A DNA stretch of 64,000 nt from positions 16,555,024 through 16,619,023 of the forward strand of contig CM038716.1 in NCBI GenBank assembly GCA_021613375.1. Direction: 5' to 3'. Under the pieces are notes generated by a model. That model was not told the origin of the DNA. It saw only the letters and a program-made list of their open reading frames with translations, and searched no databases. Positions 1 to 37,185 of the stretch are shown piece after piece (the stretch's first letter is position 1; each line of letters begins with the position of its first letter). The DNA comes from Megaleporinus macrocephalus (taxonomy: Eukaryota > Chordata > Actinopteri > Characiformes > Anostomidae). The translations under genes and the position numbers were made by a program.

Positions 1-233
1 AAAACAGCTGCTGGTGTTTTCAGAACAATGGTCACTTCTGAGTCCACTTGATATGACTTGGATCATGAAAAGCAGAAAATGCGACTAAACTTTGGTGTGG
101 AAAGATTTCCTGGCAGATTACTTAAAAAACAAAAAGCATGTCTCCTAAAAATAATGGAAGCTATATTAAAGCCGGAACGTACATGTTGAATACTTGAAAT
201 CTAGAATGTGTTATTACATTTGTGTGTGTGTGT

Positions 234-236
<3 letters not shown>

Positions 237-317
<81 letters not shown>
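237..317. repeat. (TA)n microsatellite
   Basis: About 40 uninterrupted TA units preceded by a short TG run (221-234). The open frame reading IYIYIY over it is an artefact. Confidence 0.95.
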
Positions 318-319
<2 letters not shown>

Positions 320-1634
320 TGGTCTCTGGTATTAGCACTGTACTGTATTTGACCTACATTTTTAACCAAACACTGATTTCAGGATTCATTCAGTAAAATA
401 ATAATAATAATTCATTTTGTGATTTATGGATGTGTTACCATTTAAATGATATCCAATACTGTGTGGATCACCACTGACATGGAATCACACCTGAGAGCGT
501 TCGTTTGAAAATCAAGCCCAGACAACTGTATGTGAATGACAAAGCTGGAAAGAACAGCTATCTAAATGATGTATTTTGCCAGAATGGCTCTGTTACATAG
601 TAATAAATATAACTTGCACTGAATGTTATGTAGGATTTTTCTGTGATGGTCATCAGCAATAAAATTTAACGCTGTCCCGTGTGTGATTCCGGGAATAGCG
701 AATTCCTCTGAATCCAGGCAACTTTATGAAGGTACCTGTTTTCATCATGCCTCTTCAGCTAATAAACATTGGGTTGAATGAGTGGAAGACTTTTAAATCA
801 CAGCAGAGAAACTCATAAAACTTGTCATCATGAAGCTCCGCAGTCTGTAAAATACATTATGAACACCTGCATCTTAACTTGAGCGCACACTAACACACAC
901 ACAGCCGCCGCTGCTTGTCTGAGCTAGTCTAATGGCCGTGCCAAAATGAGTCAGAAATAGCGAGACTGTCAGTCTGTATTGCTCTGCTCTCCTGTCACTA
1001 CAGTCGCCAGCTAAATTAGACATTTTTTTCTCTTCTCTCTGCCGCTCTAGTACGCGGTCAGACAGCATTAAATAGACACTCTGGCCAAAATCAAACTTTC
1101 TAGCCTTGAAATATCTGTTGTAAACATACCTGTACTCACATCTCTTACAGCAGTGACACAGTAATCTCTAGAGACAGAGCTTGAAAACTGGGATCAATCC
1201 TTTTTGGTTATGTGTTTTGAAGGAAAACAGAAATGTTGAAGGACTACAAGCACTTTGGGGCTCTATTTAGTTAAATAAAATGAAAATGTGTGGCATTATT
1301 AATTAGGTAAACTGGTTTTAATACTCAGCATCAGTGTATAAATACTGTAAACAGACCCTCAAAGGTACGGTGAGTTTAAGGTCCAGCTGTATAGCTGAAG
1401 CAGGAATTCCAGTGTTTCTAAATAATTCAGTCCTTGTGATATAAACAGAGTCATTCAGAGTGGTCTGGTATGAAATTGAGGATAGACTTCTGGTGTCTTT
1501 ATAGTGGTGGTGATAGGGACCAGGGCTGCCCATGTCAGCAACACTAAACGTGTTTTTTCATGCAGTGTTGGTGGTACAGTAGCGGTAAATCTGAAGAATT
1601 AAGCATTCTTTGGGATTATGTTGCCTTTTAACTT

Positions 1635-1982
1635 CCATCCATCCATTATCTGCCGCTTTATCCCACTAGTCTGGGTCACGGGGGGGCAGGAGCCAATCCC
1701 AGCGTCAACGGGCAAAGGCGGGGTACACCATGGACAGTTCGCCAGTCCATCGCATGGCCAACACTCACTCACGCACATATTCACACCTATGGGCAATTTA
1801 GAGTGAGCGATCAATCTGACTGCATGTCTTTTGACATGTGGGAGGAAACTGGAGTACCCGGAGGAAACCCACTCAAGCACGGGGAGAACATACACACTCC
1901 ACACAGAACGGCCCGGACCGGGGATTGAACCCAGATCGTCTTGCTGTGAGGCAACAGTGCTGACCACTACACCACCATGCCA
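1635..1982 (-). mobile_element. tRNA-derived SINE, near full length, minus strand
   Basis: Read on the minus strand, the element begins at about 1982 with a tRNA-like head. It has an A box (tagtggtcagc, 1959-1969) and a B box (ggttcaatccc, 1921-1931). A long teleost-typical body follows (ccgtgcttgagtgggtttcc), ending in a tail with gacgctgggattggctcc and a (ggat)n terminus at 1635. This architecture matches the very common fish SINE whose tail is shared with an L2-type LINE. A 63-bp tail fragment of the same family is at 63551-63613. Confidence 0.8.
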
Positions 1983-2535
1983 AAATGTTTTGATAACAGT
2001 TTCATAAAACAGTGTTTCAGACATCAGGCAGCACATATCTAACCATTTCATGAAATAATTTTCTGGAAGCATGCAAAGGCATTAAACTCTTCAGACGTCT
2101 GGCGCCTAATCACCACCACTGTGAACAATTCTGACCTGGCGAGTTTCTCCCGAACTGAGAACTTCAGATCAGACGACTCAGAGAGACCTTGCTTCCATCC
2201 CCTCCATCTACTCTGTGGAGTTTCTTTTCGTCTCAGGGTAAAACGTACATATCTATGTGTGTTCATAACCTAGTTTTTATAAAGGCAAGTGTGTAGAGTC
2301 ACTTCATGTTGACGGTGTGATGGAAGATACTAAAGGTACTGGAGACATAGGCTTGCCAGTACCACTCCAGTAACAGTTTATTGCTTTTCTTCTCAGAGAC
2401 TGATGTAATGCGACAGATCATATTACATGCTCGTGTTATGCTGGAGTAGCCCTTTAACCTGTTTGGTCTGTTGTGTAACTGACACCTCGCCCTGTCCGTC
2501 ATCAACCCCCCCTTTGTCTTTTCTGTGTGGGTCAG

Positions 2536-24851
<22,316 letters not shown>

Positions 24852-25075
24852 GTGCACTCGCTTTATCTAGAAATCGCAGCCTTTAAGCCTGTCTTGTCCA
24901 ATTGGGAAAAGATAAAAGAAGACAGAAGACACTCTGCGCAGCTTTGGACTGTTTATGGGTCAGCGCTTCTAGTCAGAAGTGAGGGTTATCTAGGTAGTGA
25001 AGGAACAGATTCTGAGGCTTTGACGGCCTGTGCTTAAATATAAGGGACGTTTTGTCAAATCAATGATATATTGTG

Positions 25076-25081
25076 AATAAA
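25076..25081 (+). terminator. candidate lrrc75a polyadenylation signal
   Basis: This AATAAA lies 225 bp after the lrrc75a stop codon, in AT-rich sequence. It is the first such hexamer downstream, so it is the simplest 3' end. Transcript data would be needed to prove use. Confidence 0.4.
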
Positions 25082-25208
25082 AATAACACTGTATACCGCA
25101 TAAGAGGTACAGCCACCATATTGTAAACACTTTAAAATCCTGTGCAGTTCGAAGGCTTCTCTATCAGGTATTGCCCCTTAGATATACTGTCATAGCAATG
25201 GACCTTTA

Positions 25209-26253
25209 TAGGGCTGTCACCATCAATGACATTAGTAACTGAGTGATCTATGGTATTAGATATGATATACACTTATATAACAAACAATAACAAGTGTCTA
25301 GATACAAATACTCTATTAACTTCAAACATAAAGTAGGGAACCTTTAAAAAGAATTCATAGCGATATAAACTATGTGGTGATATACATCATTATCATTGAG
25401 ATTGAGAATTTTAATTAGGGACACAATAAATTGGTAATTTCTTCATATACATGTTTGTCAATGCCGTTACAATACATACACATTTATAAAATATAGAAAT
25501 TAGTAATCGAGCTGCCTGAGGTAGCTCTATAGAGAAGTGTAGTATTTATATGTAGAGAGTTACAGTAAAAATACAGTAAAAGTACCAACATTTTAATCTT
25601 TTCAAATACAATAAATACAGTGTCACTAGAAATATTTGCCAAGTCTTAACAATTATCCAATGCCGATACATCCTTTGATGCCAAAATGCTGATATGATGG
25701 TATTAATTAGAGATGGAAGGATCGATCGGCTATGTATCTGTCTTTTTTTTTTTTTTTATCAAAATATGTGATCGGTAATTGGCCAATATGTCTCCAGTTT
25801 AGCCGATCACAAGAGCCGATCGATGGCATTTATTAAATTAGCCTAATTTCTGTATTTCCAGCTAGCCTTTCATCCAGGAAGAGGAGCCCTGCGTAAACCC
25901 CCCTTCGGCCAGGTCCCTGCAATTCCTATCTGAACCAGCAAACAGCCGAGCTAGCACGCACAGCTAACACAAAACAAACAACTCAGAACACCGTGCAGAC
26001 CAGATCTGACCGATTTGAACAGTACAGCAGCAACAACAGCCAGAAAGCTAATGGAGTTCATAGCGCTAGATAACCGTGTTTCATGACTTGCTTGCGCTAA
26101 TAACTACATGTAGCTCTGCCGTGGCATATAGCCCCGCCCTCGATTGGTATCGACGATAGGTATTGGCCTCAAAAACGCTGATCGGTCCATCTCTAGTATT
26201 AATTCATGTTTTTATCAATTGAAAATTTGAGTCAATTAATCGTGACAGCCCTA
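25209..26253. mobile_element. older hAT-like element, host of a nested younger element
   Basis: The ends are tagggctgtcac (25209 on) and gtgacagccct (to 26253), inverted. The 8-bp flanks gaccttta (25201-25208) and aacattta (26254-26261) agree at six of eight positions, consistent with an aged hAT target duplication. Internal sequence outside the nested element is AT-rich and has no open frame of note. Confidence 0.65.
25708..26195. mobile_element. non-autonomous hAT-like element with perfect 8-bp target duplication
   Basis: The ends are tagagatggaaggatcgatc and, inversely, ctagagatggaccgatcag. The perfect 8-bp duplication gtattaat flanks it at 25700-25707 and 26196-26203. It is 488 bp with no transposase frame, so it must have been moved in trans. 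It sits inside the older element 25209-26253 and so is the younger insertion. Confidence 0.85.
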
Positions 26254-27504
26254 AACATTTACCTATGTGCCTGTTTGACCCTGCTGGAGAGGAGCATGTG
26301 CAAATGCGCTTGTGCATGTATGATAGTATGAATACGAAGGTGCTCACACGCTTTTCCACTGCACACAGTGTGAGACACGGAGAGGTGATGAACGAAAAAA
26401 AATAACGCCTGAGATCAGAAGTCTAGCTCAGGCATGTTTAATATTCTCTCCACCTATGCATCACACCCTCCTCCCCAGCAGCATTAAACCTGTTCAGCTT
26501 CTGTTGAATATGCATGTCCCCCCGTGTCAGAGTGCACCTGACCACAACAGAGGGAAAACCAAATATTTCACACAGATGCCCCCAAGTAGACTTTAGAAAG
26601 AACAGTGCCTAATGAAGGAATGGCACCAAAGATGGAGATGGAGGTGGACAACATTAAACATGAAGATACAAAACCAGTCTCAAAAATTGGCATAGTATGT
26701 GAAATGCTAATAAAGATAGAACGTGAATAGTAAATTCTGTTTGACCTGTAGTAAACTGAAAACAATATTTGATGACTTATCATGAGTTGTTTTTGTATAT
26801 GTGCTTAGTCCACATTTCCTGCTTGATACACATTAAAAAAAGGTGGGACAGGATCATGTGTACCACTGTATTACATCACTTTTCCTTTAAACAACATTTG
26901 AAAGAGTTTAAAATGTGAAATGTTTAAGATATTGCAACCTGTTCATACTCCAAACAGTAGGGGGCAGCATCTCACCAGAAAGTTCATCCCTTTAATTGCC
27001 AAGATCTGAAAGTCTCCAGTGGTGGAAAGCAACAGCAGTGTTAACTCTTGTTTTTTCTGAAATGCATATCACTTCTTTTGTTTGCTGCCGAACGTGTATT
27101 CTTGGCGCGAGCAGGCGGCTGTCATTACGATTGTTGCTTGTAAAGAGTTTTAGCCATCATTGTGTTTAGTGTTCCTTTCATTGGCTACCTGTTCTTAAAT
27201 GATCAAACCAGAACCAGAACCTTCAACATGATGTTACAAGAGTTTAGAGCACTGTCAGGGCAGCGCTGTACATCCTCTTGTCTCATCGCCTTTAGAGGTA
27301 TAAAGTGGTGGTACAGACGGTGGCCAGCTGGTTAGTATGGGAACTTCGGTAGTTGTCTCTGCAAAACTGTTTGTTTACAATCTGTTGGTAATTTTAATTT
27401 ATGTTGGAATGTGTTTTACTAAAAACCTTGCTCCTTTAGTTATCATTTAAGGTACGAACACACCAACTGATCCAGTTTTAGAAGTGGTTATCGTATTTTG
27501 CAAC

Positions 27505-27740
27505 TAATAGAAAGACAGATACTTTATTGATCCCAGAGGGAAATTCAATATCTCTGCATTTAACCCATCCGTGCAGTAAAACTCTCACATATACAGACAC
27601 ACTAGTGAACAGATACACTAGGGGGCAGTGAGCACACTTGCCCGGAGAGATGGGCAGCCCTACCACAGCACACGGGGAGCGGCAGGGTTTAGGTGCCTTG
27701 CTCAAGGGCACTCAAACCGGCAACCTTCATGTTGCGCCTT
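27505..27740 (-). mobile_element. composite SINE with Rex1-LINE-like tail, minus strand
   Basis: On the minus strand it starts near 27740 with a degenerate B-box (ccggtttgagtgcc). It continues with the module cccttgagcaaggcacctaa, gtgctcactgccccctagtg and gggttaaatgcagag, and ends with ctgggatcaataaagtatct. The tail is the reverse of tactttattgatcccag, found at the 3' end of the Rex1-like LINE at 54544. The tRNA head is truncated. Confidence 0.75.
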
Positions 27741-28814
27741 CATGTTGTCTGAACATTTAACAGTGTTCCTCGTCTTAAATGACCTGTCCTAACTTTTTTA
27801 ATGCGTTGTAATGCAGTGTATACAATCATTTCAAAATTAGCATATATTTGTAAAAGTCTATTAACATATTACCTCTTTCTGTTTTCCTTTACATTTCACA
27901 TACTGTCCCAGTATTTTTGGAATCAGGTTTGTATTGAAATGACTTCAGTGAGTAGTGAAGTAAAGCTATCCAAACTTTGCTCTTCCTTTTATATAGACAT
28001 TCTAACCTTAATTGCTGTACAATTGCTATTTATTTGATATATTTTTAATTACTCAGCCCTTGTATTCTGAAGTTCTGTGTATTTCATGGGTATAACTATT
28101 TAGCCATTATGTACTAACACAGCTCCATAGCCTAGATTTATTCACCAGGACGTTCTGTTCAATTTAAGCTTTCACTGAAACGGTAGTTCTGATGTGTTGG
28201 ACGTTAAAGTAAATTAAATCCATGTATTTTTACAGTATCTGAATCCTAATAGATCATCTCCCTTTAACAGTTTATGATATGGTTTATACTATCTATTAAA
28301 CTATTACATGCAAAATGTGTCCTGCTGTGCTTTGCAGTTGTGAATTAATCATTCTGCAGACTTTCCGTGTTCAGGAGGTAAATTCTAGTCTTGTAACCTC
28401 TTCTGGAGTATTTCCACCATGACACAGTTATAAATTTATTGTGTTTTCAAAGGAGGATGTCGTAGTGAGGGTTTGGATTATTTTTCAGCCTCAAGCCAAA
28501 ACAATAAATAATAAATACATATAACAAAAAAAAAGAAATGGGAAAAAACATATATATACAGACTGTAAGTGTATCTTGGTACATAAATGTACGTGAAATG
28601 TAAGTGTTATTATTATTACAGGCCTATCTCTGCACATCCTGTATGGCCTGGTACTATAACATGTGCATTTGCCTACAGAAGACCATCTTGTATTTTCAAG
28701 AGTCCATGCTCCCTGAAGTCCACTGCAAATGTGTTTATGTAATACAGTTAGTCATCATTCATTAACCTCTTTTTAATCCCGATGTATAGCCAGATATCTC
28801 ACAAAGCAAGATTT

Positions 28815-28940
28815 CTCAGTTTAGCCGGATAACTTAAACCTTAAGTCAAGCCTGTCCTATAGGTAAACAGCTGAGGGATACACCCACTGGACAGTCCTTA
28901 TCTTTGGGCTTAAGTTATATGACTAACCCTGTGAAATGCC
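28815..28940. repeat. palindromic MITE-like repeat
   Basis: The left part tttagccggataacttaa is answered inversely by ttaagttatatgactaaccc on the right. The centre contains gcctgtcctatagg / actggacagtcc. Short, non-coding, probably transposon-derived. Confidence 0.45.
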
Positions 28941-29879
28941 TCCTGGTTAATGTTCTACTGCCAATCCCATCACCCTCACCTGGTCATGGATAGTCCAGAG
29001 CAGTGGACACTGGCCCTGGAGTCTGACTGGTCCTGGAGATCTACCACAGTGTGGCACACCAGGACTGTCAACTACTCCAGAAGTCCCTGACTGGCCAGAC
29101 CGGATACCTCAGTGTTAGTGGTTCACGACACGTGCAGGTTGTGACCGCTGGCTTTTCCTGCAAACACAGTTACGTTGAAATATGGTTTCTCAGAAAGTTG
29201 TGACAACGTTGTCTGAACGTGGCAACGTTGTCAGTACACCACATTACCACATTACCAGTCACATCAGCATCTTCACTGAATGAATTAATGTGATCCCCCC
29301 ACCACCCCCCTCCCCAGTTCAGCCTTTAACGGAGACACGTTTTAGTAAAAATACTGTGTTGACTTAAAAGGACTGGAAATAACATCTAACTGTAGTCGAT
29401 GCTGACACCCAGCGGCGACTTAGGGCACTGCAAACATCTCAAGAGGCCGACAAATTAATAAAATAATTTGTTAATGCATAAAACAGATTAATAGAATTAA
29501 TAATTCATTAATATAAAAAGGAAAACAAAGTGCAAAGTTACGCAGACTTATCGATTAATAAACAGACAGTTTAACTTCTGGTGAAACCTTGAAGGAGAAT
29601 TCGGCTGAAACCTACTTTAAAGATTTATTTTCAAACAGTTTTCTTCTGACGGTGTCTGGACTGCAGCAGTAGTTTTTAAATCTGTTGTATGTGATTTGAT
29701 TTGAATGTGGTGGGCTGGTTTTCTCTCTGGTTGTTTGTGTGACCGCTCTGCGCTCTGCTCTGTGTTTTGCGCGGTAACTCCGCCAGTGCGGCTATTTATG
29801 GAAGCTTCGGCGCTGATTCTGGTACAAATAGGCTACATTGCATCACATCCGGGAAATAAGGGCAAAAATTGTTGCCCCG

Positions 29880-32175
<2,296 letters not shown>

Positions 32176-33504
32176 GAGCGGAGACTTGACTTCCCTGTAC
32201 AGCCCTTAGACGCGCGCACACACACGCATTCTCTCTCTCTTACTCTCTATCTCCCTCTCTCTCTCTTCACATCTCCTCGTAACTGACATGCTCAGCAGTA
32301 GCCCCTTCTACTAGATCCTTTTCCTGTCTAGCCACTCATTGTTTTGTGCCATCATGTCATTCATGCCAGTATATACAGTATCTGCAGTAATTTCCTATTA
32401 GACCTTATGCAACGAATTGAAGTTACTTCTTAACTAGACACTAAACACTATGGGCATCTCTTTAGGCTGTCTTAAGCAGAACGTTTGGAGCGTGGCTTAT
32501 TGTGAGTTTGAGAGAGCGGAGATGTCTGCTTGGACTCGAAACTAAAGCGGTTTGGTGTCGCTGTAAGGGACTGTTCCTCTGCTTTTGAGTAGCGTACACT
32601 ACTCATGCCGATTGGCTAAAACAATGACTGCTTTGAAGGGGATTCGTTTTTGAGCCCTTCATTACACTACAAATCATCTGCCGTGTGATTATATACAACG
32701 TGTCCGAAGAAGAAAATCTGATCATGCGTATATTAATGTTTACCGTTACATGCTTAATTTGTATTCCTTTAACCGTTTTGTTTTGTTCTGTTTTTGTTTT
32801 TGTGCACACAGAAGTATTTCCTTTGGCTCTTGTTAATCGAAGTGTCCCGTTCATTTCCTGTCGATCACTACAGAAAAGCAATTCTTGATGAGGGACACTT
32901 TTTTTATTTTATTTTGAAAACACTACTCAGCTTTGATACAAAACAAGAGAAAGCACACATTCGGATAACTCGCCACTTGTGTGCCTGCCAAAAACAAAAA
33001 AAGTCCTTCCTTAGGTTGAATGTAAAAGAAGTAGTACTTACAAACATCTCTGCAACATCCCACTGCAATGCCATGATATGCAGATGCTTCAAGAACAACC
33101 TGTGTCACCACTTCGATATACACTGTAAAGTTTTGTCACTACATGTCGAGTGTTAACCCGATGCCTCAAACACACGTCTCTCTAGAACTGTCTTGCACAT
33201 AACAGTAGCCTTCATGTATGATTGTTTTATGTATCTGTGCTCCAGTTAAATTGGTTAAAAAGAATTTTAACAGTATTTGTAAATGCACATCACTGCTTCA
33301 TAGTGGCATTTTCACCCCTGAGGTAAAATGTATTCACTCATTTTGTAACACACACACAGTTCCTTTAACCAGCTGTTTGCCTTTATTTCAGTTCAGCGCC
33401 TGAATGAAGTAATAACTGATCTAGCCTGATGACCAAGTTGATTAAAATTGTGAAATAATGTTCATGAAAGCTTAGTAACACCCTCTCTTAGATCATATTT
33501 CAGT

Positions 33505-33620
33505 ACGTTGGACTTGGATTAAGCCTAGTCTTGGACTACATGGTGAATCCCTGCTTTCTGAATTTCCTTTGTAGTTGAGGGTTGCGCTTAATCCAGGTCT
33601 GGGAAACTGGCCCACTGCAA
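33505..33620. repeat. short palindromic MITE-like repeat, copy 2
   Basis: ggattaagcctagtcttgg is answered inversely by cgcttaatccaggtctggg about 80 bp later. Related to the copy at 22340-22500. Confidence 0.6.
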
Positions 33621-34324
33621 TTAAGCCTCCTCTGGATTACACAGCACTCCGAATGGCAGTTAAAAGGTGAACGTAGTCCATGACTAATCTCAATCCCTGT
33701 CCAGAAACTGACCTGTATTGAGCATGTATTCCACTCGCTGCAACTGCTCACCGTCTTTTGGGAAAAGACATAACGTGTTTGTTTGGTGGAACAAACGCAT
33801 GAACTGTAGCACTAACTGAAAGCCCATCAGGTTGGAGACACTCGAGACAGCTTTCAAGTTTGCAGTTATTTGAATGGTCATAATGTAAGTCCAATCATCT
33901 GAACAAGGACAATCGCCTGAGAAATGTAAGCTTCTATTGTGTGAGAAATATGAAGGTGAGGTATGAAGTAATAATGAACAAGTCATGCTCAGCAGCCAGG
34001 TTTGTAAAGGAGTCCCCGTTTTAGGGCTTAAGGTTTAATCAAAGCTTCTCATTTTCAGTGTGAAGCTCCAAATTCCAGATGTTCCACTCGACCATAAAAC
34101 ATAAGGTCACCGCTTAAATTTTTTCATTGTTTTAATGAACATAATCACATTCTAAGTGACTAATGTCCCACATTTACAGTCTCGCTGTAACCCATTCCAA
34201 AGTGTTCTGCCCCTTTATGGCGAGACGTAAGTCTTACTGATGCTCCTGAAAGTGCCACTCCTGAGCTGCGACTAGGCTGACTGAGAACTTGACTGTAACT
34301 TTCCCCTTATATTTGATTTGTTCT

Positions 34325-34330
34325 AATAAA
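34325..34330 (+). terminator. candidate crk polyadenylation signal
   Basis: AATAAA in ttctaataaacattg, about 2.15 kb after the crk stop codon, a length comparable to mammalian crk 3' UTRs. Use is not proven. Confidence 0.35.
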
Positions 34331-35565
34331 CATTGTTTACTGTTCAGTAAATGTAACATCATATTAGTTTGTGATGTTCATTTATGTTCATATAAGTCCT
34401 TCCCAGCTTAAATATGGGTTTGTTTGTTGTTGTTTTTTTTTTAAAGTTTTTTTTGGATCAGCCTGTTCCTGTACATGAAATGAAGATAACCCCCTATAGT
34501 AAACCATTTAAACCCATTTTCTTTGGCTTTGTCAATGATTTTGAACTCCAAGTATCACCCACAGACAAACAGGGGTATCCGAACTAAATAATTAATTTAT
34601 ATATTTATAAATAAATATATTTTATTACATCATTTGGAAGTGCCAGCTGCAAGGTCGAAACTTGAATAGACCAATACAAATGGTTCAAAATGACGGATCT
34701 GATTAAACAGTTGCTTTTACTTACATGTAAAGTTAAAAACATTTCTATTTTCGTTCCCATGTAAAGTTTTTTAAAGACCGTAAATCATCCATCAAATTTA
34801 AACAGACTAATCTGTAAATGTTAATGTTCCCTTGTTCTTGTTGTTAGTCCACAAAGTGTAAGTCCACGTGATTATTATTTATCTCTAAAGAAATAAGCGT
34901 CCCAAGAAGGCAGTGTACTAGTTGTTCCCCAAAGTTTTTTTCCCGATCTCCAAGATGACTGTTTTTAAGATGACAAGAAGACTAAATACAAGTCAGAAAG
35001 GAAGCTTTTGTTATAAGATCATAAAGAAAGCTACTTTTATGCTTGTCCTCCGATGTGTCGGCTCCTGGTGCAGTACCCCTGCATAATTTGCTAATCTAAA
35101 AATATAGTTGAGAATCCTATTTTTGTCAACGCCTTCTGAAGATCACAGGATAAAGAAGCCAAACTACTTCTTGTCTTGCATTAGATAACGTCACAGCTTA
35201 TAATAAGCAAAGAACTAGAGGTGAATTTGCTGCTTTCTTCCTTCATGCGTGATGTACACAACCAGACTGGCTCTTCTCAGAATAGTGAAATAGACCCTTG
35301 TACAGGAAGGTGCAGGTTTTTCTGTACAGTGTTGGTTATGGAAAATTGGTGGTAAATATAAATATATATGTTGTCCAGGCACTGTTTTGCTTTACAGCCC
35401 CCTGTACGTACATCTCCACCATGAAAGGGTTACGAGGAATACATTTTAGACCCAAAGGCCACCTCCAGACTATCATACAGCAGTCTTGAGGCAGCAGTCA
35501 ACATGTTTGTAACCACTTCATATAATAATGTTTTGTGGGCTTTCCTTGCTTTTTCGTGGTATTAT

Positions 35566-36490
35566 AGTGTCTTCCAGAAGTTTTCAACCCCCTAAAAATT
35601 TAACTGATTTGTCTGAATTACAAGGGACACCGATATTTATGCTGTGCAATATTTAATTTTAAAAGATGGCTTTAAAAATGAATTTATTAATATATATTAT
35701 GTGACAGAAACTATTAAGTGAAAAGTGTGTTTGTGTAAGTATTTATCTCCTGGGCTGTAAAAACTCCAGGTACACACAGATAAAAGTTATAAACTTAACG
35801 TGGCTAAAATTGGCTTACAATTGGCCTCCAGCCTGTGAATCATTTAAACCGTTCACCCTTTCCAGGTAAAATGCATCATAACCACCCGAGGCACAGCCTA
35901 GACGAGGGAGCGGCAGAGTTGGCAGTGGCTGAGACTGGAGTGAAGGTGCACCAGCCTATGAAATCATGAGCTCTGGTCCTTATGGGAGGTTGGCTAGAAA
36001 GAAGCCATCACTTAGTTCTTCTTAGGTGATGGCTTCTTTAGCCAACCTCACATACACGCCAGAGCTCTTGATTTCATAGGCTGATTTTCTATATTACATG
36101 CCAAAGCATGTCTGGTGATTGCCAGAAAGCAGCAAAGTGACCCACAAACCTGCTGGTGCTGCCTATTCTTCAACAAACACCATCCCAACGGTGAAGTGTG
36201 GGTGTCTGCTCAGACAACTAAAGCTGCAGAGAAGTTTCCTCCTGCAGTCAAAGCAAACCAGGAGTGGACGTACAACAAAAAGGTACATGCTTTCCAGATC
36301 TTTATCCAGTCTGTGGTCCAGTTTCAAAATTCACAATCACAATGATCATCAACCAACCTGAACAACATGGAGTAGATCAGCCTAAAAGCTGTTATCACAC
36401 CAAAGGGTGGATGATTTTTAACACATGCTACATGTTTTAGTTTTTTGAAGATTTGCTGAATAAAATATATAATTAGATATTTTGATTTGG
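35566..36490 (+). pseudogene. Tc1/mariner-like transposon fossil with internal hairpin
   Basis: It begins with a Tc1-like end (tgtcttccagaagttttcaa). At 35970-36020 the + strand encodes SSGPYGRLARKKPS, a conserved Tc1-family transposase stretch, and further on N-T-I-P-T-V-K-C-G-C near 36175. Between them the reading is broken by stops and by an inverted duplication (35951-36086). The element cannot encode a working transposase. Confidence 0.6.
35951..36086. repeat. long near-perfect hairpin inside the Tc1 fossil
   Basis: The segment cagcctatgaaatcatgagc ... gccatcactta is followed after about 8 nt by its inverse, taggtgatggcttcttt ... gatttcataggctg. The arms are about 63 bp with a handful of differences. 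One arm carries transposase coding sequence, so the other arm is its inverted copy. Confidence 0.8.
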
Positions 36491-36839
36491 TTTACTTTAA
36501 GAGCATATTGGCCTGCATTAAAAATACAGGACGGAACACTCTGTGTAAGTATGATTGATCCAAACCTCTGATCAAATATACTGAACAGTTAATCTTAGTG
36601 ATGTTACCAAAGAAGATTGCGTTGGTATCTGCAGTCTCATCACTGGGTTCATTAATAAATCTGTCTATTTTCATAATGAAACCGACTGTGATATCACTCA
36701 CTGTACTCATTATAAAGTCAAAGTTTGCTCAAATGACATGTTTTGTTGATTTTGTTAGTGAAAGTAAGTTCATCCTCTGCTCACCTCTTCACACGTTCAT
36801 GTACAATTACTGTCCATTTAGCAGAACTACAGCAAAACA

Positions 36840-37138
36840 TGTCAAGTCAAGTGGGTTTTATTGTCATTTCAACTACATACAGAGTACACAGTGAAACGAA
36901 ACAACGTTCCTCCAGGACCATGGTGCAACATAGACAGTGCACACAAGACACAAGAGCAACACAAACAAGTGCGGACAGACAACACAACACAACACAGTAC
37001 AGACAGAGAATAATAAATAATTGCCAGTAGTGTGCAAATTGTGCAATGTGTAATAAATAGAGTCCAGTGAGGTAGTAAAGTTATTAGTGCAATGCTTTGT
37101 GCAAAAATGCTTCCCCTTTTTTATCTGGGGTAAATGAT

Positions 37139-37185
<47 letters not shown>

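Larger units (their letters stand above)
1..2535 (+). other. lrrc75a upstream intron (partial), no exon seen
   Basis: This should be the intron preceding the 113-bp lrrc75a exon, given that exon's strand and phase. It contains a long TA microsatellite (237-317) and a complete-looking tRNA-derived SINE (1635-1982). The stretches 421-1320 and 1990-2400 show nothing I can name. None of the open frames here resembles the missing LRRC75A exons. Confidence 0.5.
25082..29700. other. lrrc75a-crk intergenic region
   Basis: Apart from the two nested hAT-like elements, the composite SINE and the small palindrome listed separately, I see no gene here. The stretches 26260-27500, 27750-28800 and 28950-29700 contain only short open frames without family signatures. 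Confidence 0.6.
32176..34330 (+). other. crk 3' UTR (probable)
   Basis: AT-rich non-coding sequence follows the stop codon; a CT-rich stretch lies at 32237-32275. A short palindromic repeat is embedded at 33505-33620. An AATAAA at 34325-34330 is a plausible end. Open frames here (for example 32794-33156) show no family features. Confidence 0.45.

Noticed and set aside
1921..1982. Possible tRNA gene
   Set aside because: A and B boxes are those of a SINE head; there is no complete cloverleaf and the sequence continues into the SINE body.
36598..36894. 98-codon plus-strand open frame before the LINE
   Set aside because: Overlaps an equally open antisense frame, shows no family motif and runs into the LINE 3' end.
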